Part shown: piece by piece, positions 50,062-61,567 of the stretch
Numbering within the stretch: position 1 is the stretch's first letter
Layout: each line of letters starts with the position of its first letter
DNA from: Leucaena leucocephala
Taxonomy: Eukaryota; Streptophyta; Magnoliopsida; Fabales; Fabaceae
Direction: 5' to 3'
Length of the DNA: 64,000 bases
NCBI GenBank assembly: GCA_037074615.1
Contig: CM073527.1
Span: 25,792,848 to 25,856,847 of the forward strand
Program-made: the position numbers and the translations under genes
Notes under the pieces: model-generated
Database searches by the model: none
Told to the model about the DNA's origin: nothing
What the model saw: the letters and a program-made list of their open reading frames with translations, nothing else

Positions 50062-52626
50062 TCAATCCCAGCCCATCAACATTCTCCAGACTTCTTCCTC
50101 AATCTTGCCCCTGGCAACACGCAATCCCTCCCCTTCATCCACCAAGATTCTATACACTTCCCACTCTCTGTCCCCAATCATGCGCCTTCTAATTTCAGCC
50201 TGTTTCAACAATCACCCATGATATTAGCATGCGGTCTGTTCAAAAGAACAATTATGAACAACGTGTAACTTGTACTTCTCCATCTACATCTCTGGCCACT
50301 TTTGTTTCTCAATCCTCAGAAAGAATGGAAGAAACCCCCCAGGTTTGGCGGTGGCAGCCTTTGGGGGAAATGGGAAATGACTTCACTTAACAACTGGAGC
50401 AATTGTAAAGAAACTAAGCAGCAGAAAGTACAGATATAGATGAGTAATAATTACCAGAAAGATGCAAGTGTCCAGCATTTTGAGAGCAAGAGTGATATCA
50501 TAAAAAACAAGGGGTCGTCCTTTGCCTGATAACTCCACAGGATTTGCAACTAGAAGCTCAGTATCAGGGCCCTTGCTTGCAACAGCTACTCTGAGCGGAC
50601 GATGCAGTTCCATCCTGAGGCGAGATGCCAATGAATCCTGCTTGCTGGGGTCAACTATCTTTTTCCCATCTTCTTGCATGATGAACAAGTCAATCTCGCA
50701 TTTTCCTCTAGGTTTTATAGAGAAGCGCCCATAAGAAATCTGGTTGATTCACAAATTTTACAGTGAGGCTATATGCCATTGTCTAATGCATGCAGCATAT
50801 TCATTCATATTTCAATTCACAATACCTGAATATTGTAGTCCTTCAGAGTTCTCATGATGTCATAAAGAAGACCTTTGTGATCTTGGCACAGAATTTGGAC
50901 GAGCGTATGAGCTGGACTCAGCAAGTTATCCATTGTAACAGAAACCTTATCTGAAGAGAGAATTCCACTCCGAACTGAATCAGACAATTCGAAATCAAAG
51001 ACGTCTTCTGTGATTGCAGCTGGAAGAAAAGAAGATGCTTGGGAACATGCAGTAATTTCTGGGCCAACTAATTCAATATCTATAGTGATTATGTCATCCC
51101 CTAATATAGCTGTTAAGTGTTCAATCGTGTCATCCCTCCTCTTCTTTGTATGTAGAAGCTCCCTGATATAGTTACATAATCAAAGAGTGAATTACATTAG
51201 TAAGATAAAAGGAGATGTAAATTTACACAAATGAACATTTTGAGAACAACACGATAACAATGACCATTTTCATTCGAAAAACATGTTTCACCATTCACTA
51301 ATAGTTATTTAAAAATCTTTGGAAGGCTTAAAAATCTCAGAATAATGTTGTTTCAAAAGATATGTAGCGAATGTACAACCTGGTGTCTGTGATGAAAAAC
51401 AGATCCATCACTTTTCCATCAGGTGTGGTAGACACCTTCACTTTCTTGATGATAAGCTCTTGCTCACACAGAACCTCGGTAACATCTGTGGACGTCAAAA
51501 AGACATTTCATTACTTTTTCCTGCATACTAAATTCCAAACAAATATCTTCTCATCGAGAAATCTACAGTGGGGGGCCACAACGAAGGGGAGCATATGCTT
51601 GTGGATAGTACAAAACAGAGCTTTAAAACCAGAATGCATCCTGACAAAGGCATCAAACTACTGTTGCAAGATCGCCAGTTCTTTTTTTCTTTTTTGGCAC
51701 GATTTTCACAACAATCTAACAGATCTCCACGATCCATTTCCAGATTTTCGGAAAGAATTTCAGAAAAGCAGAACAAATGGGTGATAGAGGATGGGGAATA
51801 GCACACGAATGTAACGACAACATCATGAATCTTGATTTTAATAGGGGAAAAGGCTAGAAACAGTTTAGCACACTGAAGAAGCGTTGGACTCACTATAGTT
51901 TGTCTAGACTCTACCATCAAATTACAAAAATATAAATAAAGATCAAGACTTACCGTGTAAAAGGCCTTCACGATCATTGCAACAAAACTTCAGAAGGAAC
52001 ACATCAGGAGGCTTGGAAGGCCGCAAGTCAGAGCGGTAATAAGAGAATCCAGACGCGGAAGAACAAGATGGGCACACCTCAATTAGCCTCTTCTTTAACA
52101 AACTCCACCTCGTCTTGGCTTTCCCAATCACCCAGAAAACTATGTAACACCATTTTCCATCTGTTGATAAGTCTTGAATGAGGGAAAAGAAAAGGAGACA
52201 AGACAACCATAAGAATAAAATTAGTCCCAAATTTGACAATTTTAAATCAGGAAATCAAGTATAGAAAAGTGAAGCCCGTCAGGAACTTGGCAGATTGAAT
52301 CAGCAATATCGGAGAAAATCACTTGCTAAAGACAAAGCAACAAACACCCATCAATCAGATTTACAGATACAACAACATTAACAAAGGGAGATAAACTAAT
52401 CGGATTATCAGAAATCCCAACAACATCTATCATTTCTGGGCCAATTAGATGATTATATGGACGTTGAGTTACCTCCTTTGACAATGCTCAGACCGAAGAA
52501 GAGTATGATGCGACACAAATCACAACCCAGACCAGTTTTATCAGGACAATTAACAGTAATCACGCTCGGGTCACCTTCCTTCTCCGGCGACCGGATAATT
52601 ACAACGTCGTCGTGCAGTATGCCCAT
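50062..52626 (-). CDS. ACT-domain repeat protein, ACR9/ACR10 type
   Basis: A plant ACT-repeat protein with amino-acid-sensing folds and no catalytic domain, thought to regulate nitrogen or amino-acid status. Six exons from the 5' end: 52473-52626, 51954-52172, 51380-51485, 50826-51162, 50455-50739 and 50062-50199, giving 412 aa with consistent phases. ACT1 (about residues 20-95) holds VITVNCPDKTGLGCDLCRII; ACT2 (about 112-190) FLLKFCCNDREGLLHDVTEVL; ACT3 (about 250-330) LVQILCQDHKGLLYDIMRTL. A last ACT begins at VFYDITLALKMLDTCIF and runs into the final exon AEIRRRMIGDREWEVYRIL. The final exon is easy to miss because the preceding frame reads through its donor into the intron; it ends LMGWD, close to the LMGW end I recall in Arabidopsis ACR9. 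Intact. Confidence 0.93.
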
Positions 52627-55600
52627 AATGTTGATCTCCTACTTCTAGCCCCTCTTCTTCTTCCCACGATTGTCGATGTGGTTGTTATTCAACGCAATCC
52701 AATATTTGAGGCTGAGCAGCAGGATTCACTATTATTCTTCACTTTTCAGCAAAGTTTTAACTGTGGTAGTGTTAGGGTAGCAGTTACAGAGAAGCAGGAA
52801 GAGAAGAGATGAGATGACCCAAGGAAACAAGGAATATAACGCCACAGTCTTCTTACTTTGCCTTCTTGCTCAATGCTTGGGGGCAGTTGCCTTTGCTGAA
52901 TAGTTTTCCAATTTCCCACCTTTTTTCCTCTCGTTTTTATCTGACTTAAGGGCCTTGAGAATATGGAGCACACCATAGTATTTCGGCAAGCATGGAAAAT
53001 TACATGTTGGGTCACAATTTGCAAAACTTACAAAAAGATGCTCATAAGGTTCAAGAAGTTTCCATTTTCGTCTATTTCTAACAGCATTCCAGTTTTTGAG
53101 GCCATGCTATTCAATTTTATTAAAGCATTTATTTTTAAATCTAGAGGCCATTTATTTTAATCAATCAATTTGATTGAGGAAGCAGATTACATTGTAATTC
53201 TTGAAATATTAAAAAAAGTTACAATATGCTTGAGATGATAAAATTTGTGAAACAGAAGATTTTATCGCACGACTTGCCGTAAAAAGAAAGCAGAATAAAT
53301 ATTCCTCTTCTAGGGCTCTAATTGTCGTGTGAATAAATGTTCCGAAAGTCAATTTCTGTAACTTGTTTGAAAAAAATTACAAATCCAACTGAGGGAGACA
53401 GGTCAATTTGTAGGAACTCAAGGACCATACTTTAACATTGTCCCGTAGCTTCGTGGAAGTTTCAGACAAGTTATAAATATCGTTTGCGGAGAAGTTGGAA
53501 CCGTCTCGTTCCGTCTATCGAGCATACAAAAACACGTCTCGTTGCACGATAATATGACTAGTAATGTGTAGTGTAACTTAATAAACAAATGGGGTAATTT
53601 TATTATAAACTTTATGAATATATTTATATATTTTATATTCATAAAATACATGGAAGAAATATATAAGTGTATCTTTCTAGTGTCTCAAAAATAAAAATCT
53701 TGGAAAGGATCTAACAGCTGGGGATTCGGATCATTAAGAATCACAAGACCCGGCAGACATATCCATCACGTGTTCCCCTTAGAAAAGGTCCTGCACTCAC
53801 GTGATCTCCTTCTATCTTAATGGGTAATTCAAGAAATCTTGCTCCCCACAGTTCCACCACCCCTTGTTTTAATACTAGCATGTAATTTCAATCATAGTGA
53901 AACGTTTATAACATATTTTTAAAATAAAAATAATATGATAAAATGCGTTTACTATTTACCTTTTTATTAAAATAGTAATAATTCCTGATATTGCATAATA
54001 TCTTAAACTATATAAATACGTTCATATTAAAACTACTCTAGAGGACCAAAAGAAAGAGGGGTATTTAGATTGCCCATAGGAATATGAGATAGATGTAGAT
54101 ATATTTTTTTTGTTATAATTTTTTTAAAAAAAATAGATTTATTTATAATTTAAAAATAAAATAAAATTTCATTTTTTTTTTTGAAATAATACTATAGAGT
54201 AGACCGTTAATTAATCTCAAATCGCCCCCGGCAAATACTTGCATTTTTAATTTGTAATGAGTCAATGACATTGGACCCACCGGGGCCCTGTGAACAGAAA
54301 ATGAGCCACGTGTGTGCGTGTGTGTGTGTTTAATTATTATTATTCGGAAGCAGTAGGTGCGAACCGTCCACTCCGAGTCCAGTTTTCCAAATTTTCTTCA
54401 GCGGTTTTTTGAATAAGATCATCAACGTTTTTAAATGATATATTTTGATAAATAAACTTTTCAAAAATTATAGAGAAGGTTTAGATTAACTTTTTGAAAA
54501 ACATTTTAAATAAATACACGAGAAATATAGGTAAAAACATTTCTAAATTTATAATTTAAGAATTTTCTAAATAAATTTTAGACTATTATTTGACTAATAC
54601 ATAGACTAAAATAGTAAATATACTCGTATTATAAAAAATTAATATAAATTTAAATTTTAAAAATATAATTATTAAAAGAAGTAAAAAGTTTTGTATTATA
54701 AATCTTACAAAATGTAAAAATATTATCTAATAAATAGAAAAAAAACATAGTTTAATTTTCTTTTTTGCGTAAAAGACAGCCCAACCGGGGGTAACTCTCA
54801 GAAAATTAATTTGAGTGATAAATAATTTAATATATTTAATATATGTAAAAATTTCTATTAGAATACTCACTTATCATAACCAGATACGTGATGTGGATCA
54901 GATCTAAATATAATTAAGACAAAATTTCAATAAATCCGATAAAAAATAAAAAAAGAAAAAAGAAAAACAACTTGTTTAATTAGTAAATAGTGAGATATAT
55001 AATTTTTGGAGTGAGTTTTATTTTTAAAAAATATTATTTTATTATAGTTTTAATTATGATGCTCTAAATCTTAAATATTTAAAAATAATAACTAATTTAT
55101 CCTATTTGATATTATAAGAGAAAATAGAAAAATTTACTTTATTTTTTTAATATTTTTCTAGAAAAATTTATAAAAAAAAAAATAAGAAGGAGAGGGACAA
55201 TCAAAACGATTTGCCGTTTTAAACATTTGCCAAAATCCAATTAACTGGCATGTCATTCTCCCGTCACCTATTTGTGCAATTACCGAAAACATATCAATAT
55301 AACTCCGCATGGAAATTTAGTTTATTTATTATCCAATATTTACAATGTTTGAAAAAATGCACCTACTCGAGTTAAAAATAAATTAACTATTTGCGAAAAA
55401 TACTTTTTCATGAATTACAGTGAATTTCTATTTACCTTCGTAAAATATTTTTCATATCTTATGTTTTTTTTTTTAAAAAAAAACGATGGTGTCAGCATAT
55501 TTTCGTTCATCACCACATGACATATTTAAATATTATAGGATCCAATTTGAATGTGATTTACATGGTTGAATACTCAATACATTCCCGTCATTTCGACCCT

Positions 55601-57495
55601 AAACACATCTCATGATCGTTGTTTAGCTTTTGTATTACAAGCTCGATCGTCAATTAGTTGATGGGAAAAGAAACATGTGCATAAAGCACGGGATATGATG
55701 CCATTAATTCCCATTACTAGCAGAAACAAACGGGTCACTGAAAGCAAAAGAGAGATACGAATAACAACAGGTGCCAGCTTTGCACGTTGGAGTGTTCGAT
55801 CAAGCATGCTTATCGAGTCTATCGCCAAGCCCACTGTCCCCCAAATAATGCACATTATTGTATATGTAGAAGAAAATGACATTAATTGCCATTTCTTTAC
55901 AATTTAATAACAACGTACAGTATTATAATATAACGGAAATTAATTAAATCAACGGAATCATCCTTATCAAATTTAGAATGGGAGCGGGGGATCCCGTTCT
56001 CGATTGAGCAGATATGCCAACAGAGTGGAATATAATATTGAGTCGTAGGCCCCTACGCATGAGCAAGGGACACGTAGACCTGGATGAGGATTCCGTAGAT
56101 TCATTTTATAGATTTTATTAGATCCTCATGCTAGGCTCCAACCGGGCTTCCGGTGGTCGGTAATTAACGCAGCCATAGTACTGTTTGTTCATTGCTGCAA
56201 CCGACACGGTGTGGATAATTTCAGGGACATTCGCCTTCTAGTTTCACAATTGGCATGGGTATGACCACACGTGGCAGTGAACTGAAAAGACCCCAAAACA
56301 CGAGGGGACCAAAGCCAGAAAAACAAACAATTATTGGCAGTTCCGGATGGGGACGAAAGCCACAACGCAGAACAAAATAAATAAAGAATGCCCAATTATG
56401 GGGATAGCCTTTTCATTATACTCCACGCTAACCAAGTAGTAATTTCAACCATTAGACCTATTTTGATGCAGCAGTGCTGAACTGCTTCTTGTGGTTTCCC
56501 ACTCTCCATTTTCATTTTTCAATCGTCTTTTCGCTCCTTTTTCCTCTTTGAATTTTTTATTTGACCTGATAATCGTCTCCTCGATTTCTGCATACAAAAT
56601 TCCCTCCACTTGCTTCCACGTTAACAAGCAGTCAAGTTTCAGTCAAACTCCAGCTTCACCGAGTCTCATTCACGTGCGCAATCACACAAATCTGTTCAAT
56701 TAATTTCCTATTGTAAACAATTTTGAATTTTGATAGAATGACGCTGGTATTTGAAAATGAATAAATAAGCATGAACATGTAAGAGATCTAATGCTGGAAG
56801 GTGGAAGCGATTGAGCTCTCAATATCAAAATTCACTCGATTGTGCTGTGATCTTAGTTTTCCTTGTCAGCTAAGCAAGCCAACATAATCTCAAGTATATT
56901 ATTGGGCCGTTGGTCGGTTGACATCGTAACAGGAGCTTAAAATATTCGACCCCATGAAATAAATTTCTCTCTCAGTTATGAATAAGGAAGCCATGTCGAT
57001 GCATCAATTTTCAGTCAGTTTTGTCGTGGACAATGGACTGTGGGAAGTTGCTATGTCAGTGGATCCATATATTGGGTTTCATGAAACAGGCCAATAGGCC
57101 CAGTTTACTGTTACAGATGACGTGGGAGAATTTTATAGCATCTAAGGTGAAGGCCCATAAGCCTAAATCGACTACAGACCAAAGATGGGGAATCCTATAA
57201 CGTTACCGATCTTTGACATTTTCTTCGCAGTCCGCTCAGTCCAGGAAGCTCTTTTGCAGCCCATATTATTGAATACTACTAAACCATGATTATAAAAAAC
57301 ATAGTTCCGACGATGTTGTATGCAACAGAAAGCGAGTTCAGAAAGAGATGGAAGGGCTTTTTAATTGATTGCCTCATTTATATGGCATATACTTTACAAA
57401 CATATCTGACTTTCATAATAGAGTTAATGTGATCACATTATTCATTTGTGAACGTAAAAGGGGGCAGCTACTGGAAGCCAACAATCATGCGTCCA
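52627..57495. other. Gene-free stretch of about 4.9 kb
   Basis: Below the ACT-repeat leader (to about 52810) I recognise no gene. Bases 53900-55500 are very AT-rich. A GC-richer island at about 55610-55900 carries a hydrophobic 90-codon minus-strand frame without family resemblance. A (TG)n tract lies at 54310-54330. G-box-like CACGTG occurs near 53768 and 54307. Confidence 0.45.
54310..54330 (+). repeat. (TG)n microsatellite
   Basis: A TGTGTGCGTGTGTGTGTGTT run, one interruption. Confidence 0.8.
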
Positions 57496-59115
57496 TCAAG
57501 CACCCTCGCCCTTGCAATGAACATCACTGTAGCGACAGACAGGCCTTCCAGAAGCTTCCCATCCATTGAAGCCGCGCTCCAGCACCATTATGTTCTTTAT
57601 TCCTGCGTCTTCTTTATAGTCCTCGAGATAATTGGCTAACCTTCGAGCACAAGTCCGGCCGCGAACCTACAAACGCGTTTTATTTAAGCATTGATGCTGC
57701 TTGCCAACTCTCTCAGAAAGATACCTCTTGCATCATAAGAACAGATATTGGAAAGACGCTCAGAAAGATTTAAACTTCTGCGATCCATGGATGGATAAAA
57801 TAAACATAACAATCATGTATGGCGTAAACAAATATTTTTACTGCATTTCGTCTAGGTCCATGGAAAAGGGCTGGAACACAATATCCCATCCAACAAACGA
57901 AATCAACAAGTTTGAGTCCTCATTTTTCATTCTCAAGACTGGAGCTCTCTCATCCCACTAAACCATTGCAGTCATTCTTTATGCTGAAAGTCTGAAACTC
58001 TCAGCTTTACTCTTGCCACTATACCTAACTTATGAGTTACGACTGCTTCAAATTTGGCCATGATCATGATGCTCAATAAAACAGAAGTTTCATATTCCAA
58101 ATGAACCATCCATGCTAACTTTCCAGAATATATGATCAACGCTAAGTAAAATACCCAAGTGAAGTCTGATATGTGGTTTCAACAATAATATTGCTCGTAA
58201 ATCTGCACTAAATCATGCCTAAAAAAAATCAAATGGAACCTGTTCATTTGGTTACTTGAATACGATATGCTGCCCTGGGTTTTCCTATTAAAAAAGATAT
58301 AATCTGAGTCTGAGTATCATTTAATTGACTGCATTAGTTTAAGATGCATTTGGTTTGAGGGATCTTGAACCTCTCCTAAGTTAGTTAAATTTACAATAGA
58401 TTCAGATATCTGCTTGAATAGGATTGCCCTATCTGCAAGTGTAGAATTCTTGTTAATCATTCAGAATCTTGAATGCCATCTGAATCAGCTAAATCTACTA
58501 TAGATTCAGATATCTGCTTAAATAGGATTGACCTGTGTGGTAGGTTTAGGATTCTTGTGAATCCTCAAAATCCCATTTTAGAACTTCCTATGCTGATCCG
58601 GACTTAATAAAATTAGTGGCATAACAACCCAAGCTAAACTAATCTTCAATTGTAGAACTTCCTGTGATGATCCAAACTTACTAACATTAGTGGTATAACA
58701 ATGCAAGCTAACATATTTGCATATGCTGTGACTCACTATTAAGTACACTTCATATACATTGGCTCAACTACAGCAACATGACTATTCAAATTTTATAAGG
58801 AACCAGCTAGAGACATTTTCCTGCTATCCTCCCAACTCATTCAGAAATAAATGGGTCCGAAATTTCACCGGCAGTGTTATAGAATATTTGATGGAACAAA
58901 ATACAAGAAAAGGGAAGCGAAGATTCGACAATAAAATAAAACCGGAGCCAAGAAGTACATGCCTGGAATGGTAGGTGTGAATAACAGAAGAGAAGCAAAC
59001 CTGACTTGAGAGCACAATGGAAGACAAGGGTGTCTTTGCCTTTGACTTGTTGAACGAGATTCGATATGTTTTCCGAGAAAGAGTCGCTTGCGAAATGAAG
59101 AGACCCGGCTATGTG
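57496..59115 (-). pseudogene. CDC25: CDC25/ACR2-type arsenate reductase-phosphatase pseudogene
   Basis: Intact plant members are small rhodanese-fold enzymes with an HC(x)5R active site and arsenate reductase activity. The last exon (57496-57666) is clean: VRGRTCARRL, then AGIKNIMVLERGFNGWEASG and a Cys-containing end. A second exon (59001 to about 59110) reads HIAGSLHFASDSF, NLVQQVKGKDTLVFHCAL. An extra base at 59005-59006 breaks the active-site loop HCALSQ/VR. Two stops (TAA TGA) sit directly before HIAG where the family has a YDG-type sequence. No first exon (MARSISYI-type) was found within 1.5 kb upstream. The 1.3 kb intron is retained and holds nested repeats, so this is an unprocessed decayed copy. 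The single-base lesion alone could be an error; the stops and the missing exon argue for real decay. Confidence 0.78.
58384..58711 (+). repeat. Two sets of imperfect tandem repeats in the CDC25 pseudogene intron
   Basis: Set A: units of about 104 bp starting at 58384 and 58488 share TAGATTCAGATATCTGCTT and AATAGGATTG, then GATTCTTG-like text. Set B: units of 74 bp starting at 58581 and 58655 share GAACTTCCT, TGATCC, ACTTA, ATTAGTGG and ATAACAA, CAAGCTAA. Both are diverged, so they are older duplications. Confidence 0.8.
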
Positions 59116-61567
59116 TCATTATCGTCTAATTCACACCATGTTGTCGGCATGTGTTTCCTGATATGATTGATTAACCATAATCGTAAGACTTTGCTCTTGC
59201 TATAATTAATGGTTTTACGTGCAATAATAATTCATGCCAACTTTTCTTGGCCACGCTCAGACGAAAAGAAAAGCAATTAAGCAATCTTAAAATACGTCGG
59301 CAACAACTTTTTTACGATACCCAGAAAGTAATGTCACTCCCACAACTACACAGTAGGACAGACTCCTGCATCTGTATACCAGATTTAAAATATGATTTGT
59401 TGTATATTTTATATTAAGATTTAAGTGGTATGAGATTTTGTGCATAGCTAATGAAAATGTAATTAATCAATCCTTTGAAAGAAAACATGAGGGGCAAAAA
59501 AAGAAAACGCCCACGTCGACAATATAGACATGGAAGGAAATACGAACGAAGACAGGGTACATGGAAGGATGGTATATATGAAATGATAAGACGATGAGGG
59601 TGAGAATATAATAATGGGTTAAAATAAACCTTAGGATGCTAAATACGTCAGGCGCATACAGATTATGTGCGATGGGAGACAGAAAAATGAAACAAAAGGT
59701 TTGGTAGAAAAGGAGAGCAATGATTGAATTTGGTGTTATATATTCATATTCCATTATGTCAAGCTCATCCAACACGGAGAGAGGGTATCCCCCGCCGACA
59801 CTCACACAAACCCCTTCTAAAACTGGTTAATTGCTCATGCCCTACCATTATTACCCCCTCAGTTGCATGAAATTAAAAGCCTTCATCTTTAAACCCCGAC
59901 TTTAGACCAGTTGACTAGGACTGTTTTAATTTAACTATGGGTACCTTAAATTTTTTACTATGTTTAAAATTCAGGATTAGTCTGAACCTTTGTCCCAAAG
60001 TGTACGGGAATTGAAGGTTTGTTCTGCATTTGATCTGTGGGATTTTGTTAACGTAAAACAAGCTGCCAACTACTAATTAACATGAGCTAGCAGTTATTAA
60101 TTGAGATGCAATCATTTAAAACCGCAGAGATCTTTTCATTAGTTATTCCTTGGCACGACGTAATTGAACCTCACGTGACCGGAGCGTGAAAGTGATTTTA
60201 TTTTTTAATGGAAACTTGGAAAGCAAGAAGGGAACATTGCGATTTTTTTTTAAGATTTATTTATAAATTAAAATTTCGACTTATAAATGTAAAGTTATAG
60301 TTTTGTATTGTAAACGATATCGACCTGAAAATATTAAATTTCTTGAATATGGATTATTTTTTAAATAGCATGAAACATGCGTTTTAAGTATAATTAAAAT
60401 TGGTTTTTTTTTAAATTTTTTAGTAGAATTTAAAAAAAATTAATTAATAGTTAGAGACTAATTTTTTTATAATTTAAAATTTAATAAAATCAATTTTGTC
60501 TTTTCTAACAATTCCCACCCCCCCCTTCCACAATACAATTCGAATACTGATAAAACAATTCTCCAAAAATAGCGGCAAGGCCTAAACTAATCCACGAGCT
60601 ACAAACTTGGGTAGACATTTAAAGTTAAAAAAGGGCTAAACTCACAAATCTATCTTTTTGAGCCTCAAGCATAGAAACTGAATCTTTTTTTTTTTTCTGG
60701 TGAAATATTTTTTTAAAATGTTTCTTGTTGCTATTTATCCTGTTTTTTAAAATGTTTCTTGTTGCTATTTATCCTGTTTTCGTGCCAACATTCTCGTCTC
60801 TTCAGAAAATCACACGGGAAAAAAAAAATCTTTCTTTCTTCATAAGCTACACACCCCAACTCCGAAGAGTCAAACACTGTTTTCTTCTTCGGCGCTGGTC
60901 ACTGTGTCACGAATAGGTTTGCCCAGGTTTTTGTTTTCCTTTGCTCACCGATGCTTTCCATTTCATTCGTTTTTAATATTCTTCTTCTTCTTTACCAAGC
61001 AGTTGCGATGTGGCTTTCCCTATAATCAACGAGTATAATATATTTTTTTTAAAAATTTAACTGCACTCATATCTTGCCGATGTTTTTATGCTAAACTTGC
61101 ACTTTACGAGCATCTCTTTTGTTTAAACTTCTCTCTTTACCTTCTCAACGAATATTTTCCTTCATCGTTTAGTTTCGATACTAATTATGGATATTGCTGT
61201 CACTGTTCTATCGAAATCGCTTATAATACCAGGAATTACCAAAATGGGGGTGTAGAAAATGGACTCCCCTGATTGTAGTTAAGAATAATGTAATTTCCGA
61301 AAGTAGAAAAGGATTGTCGTGAATCTTGTTGAGGAAGGAAGCAAGGAATCGTTTGGTTGATTGAAATAGCGAAGGGAGGGCTTTTCCAGTCCCCCTATAT
61401 TTTCTTCTCTCAGTTTTAATACTTTCGAAGTGTTGTGCATTAGGATCGTGTATGATTGAAATTGACAGTTGACACACACATAGTACGGTAGTTTGTCAGT
61501 AATGTATCATCTCAATCGTATTTGTTGAGAAGAGATTTTTGTTGGGCATGGCTGACATTTACAGCTA
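59116..61567. other. Intergenic DNA and probable leader of the Gag1-like gene
   Basis: No gene is recognised. The 112-codon minus-strand frame at 59467-59805 is hydrophobic without known motifs. Bases 60230-60500 are AT-rich. Pyrimidine-rich sequence near 60810-61000 may be a 5' UTR exon of the downstream gene. Confidence 0.4.
60714..60781 (+). repeat. 34-bp tandem duplication
   Basis: The unit AAAATGTTTCTTGTTGCTAT plus TTATCCTGTTTTTT occurs twice head to tail (ATG at 60718 and again at 60752). The copies are almost identical, so it is recent. Confidence 0.85.

Noticed and set aside
49711..50268. 185-codon plus-strand ORF
   Set aside because: It overlaps the last exon of the ACT-repeat gene in antisense. 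The minus-strand reading has clear homology.
50383..50454. Apparent C-terminus (VIITHLYLYFLL) of the ACT-repeat protein
   Set aside because: This is intron read-through past a GT donor; the family-like last exon is at 50062-50199.
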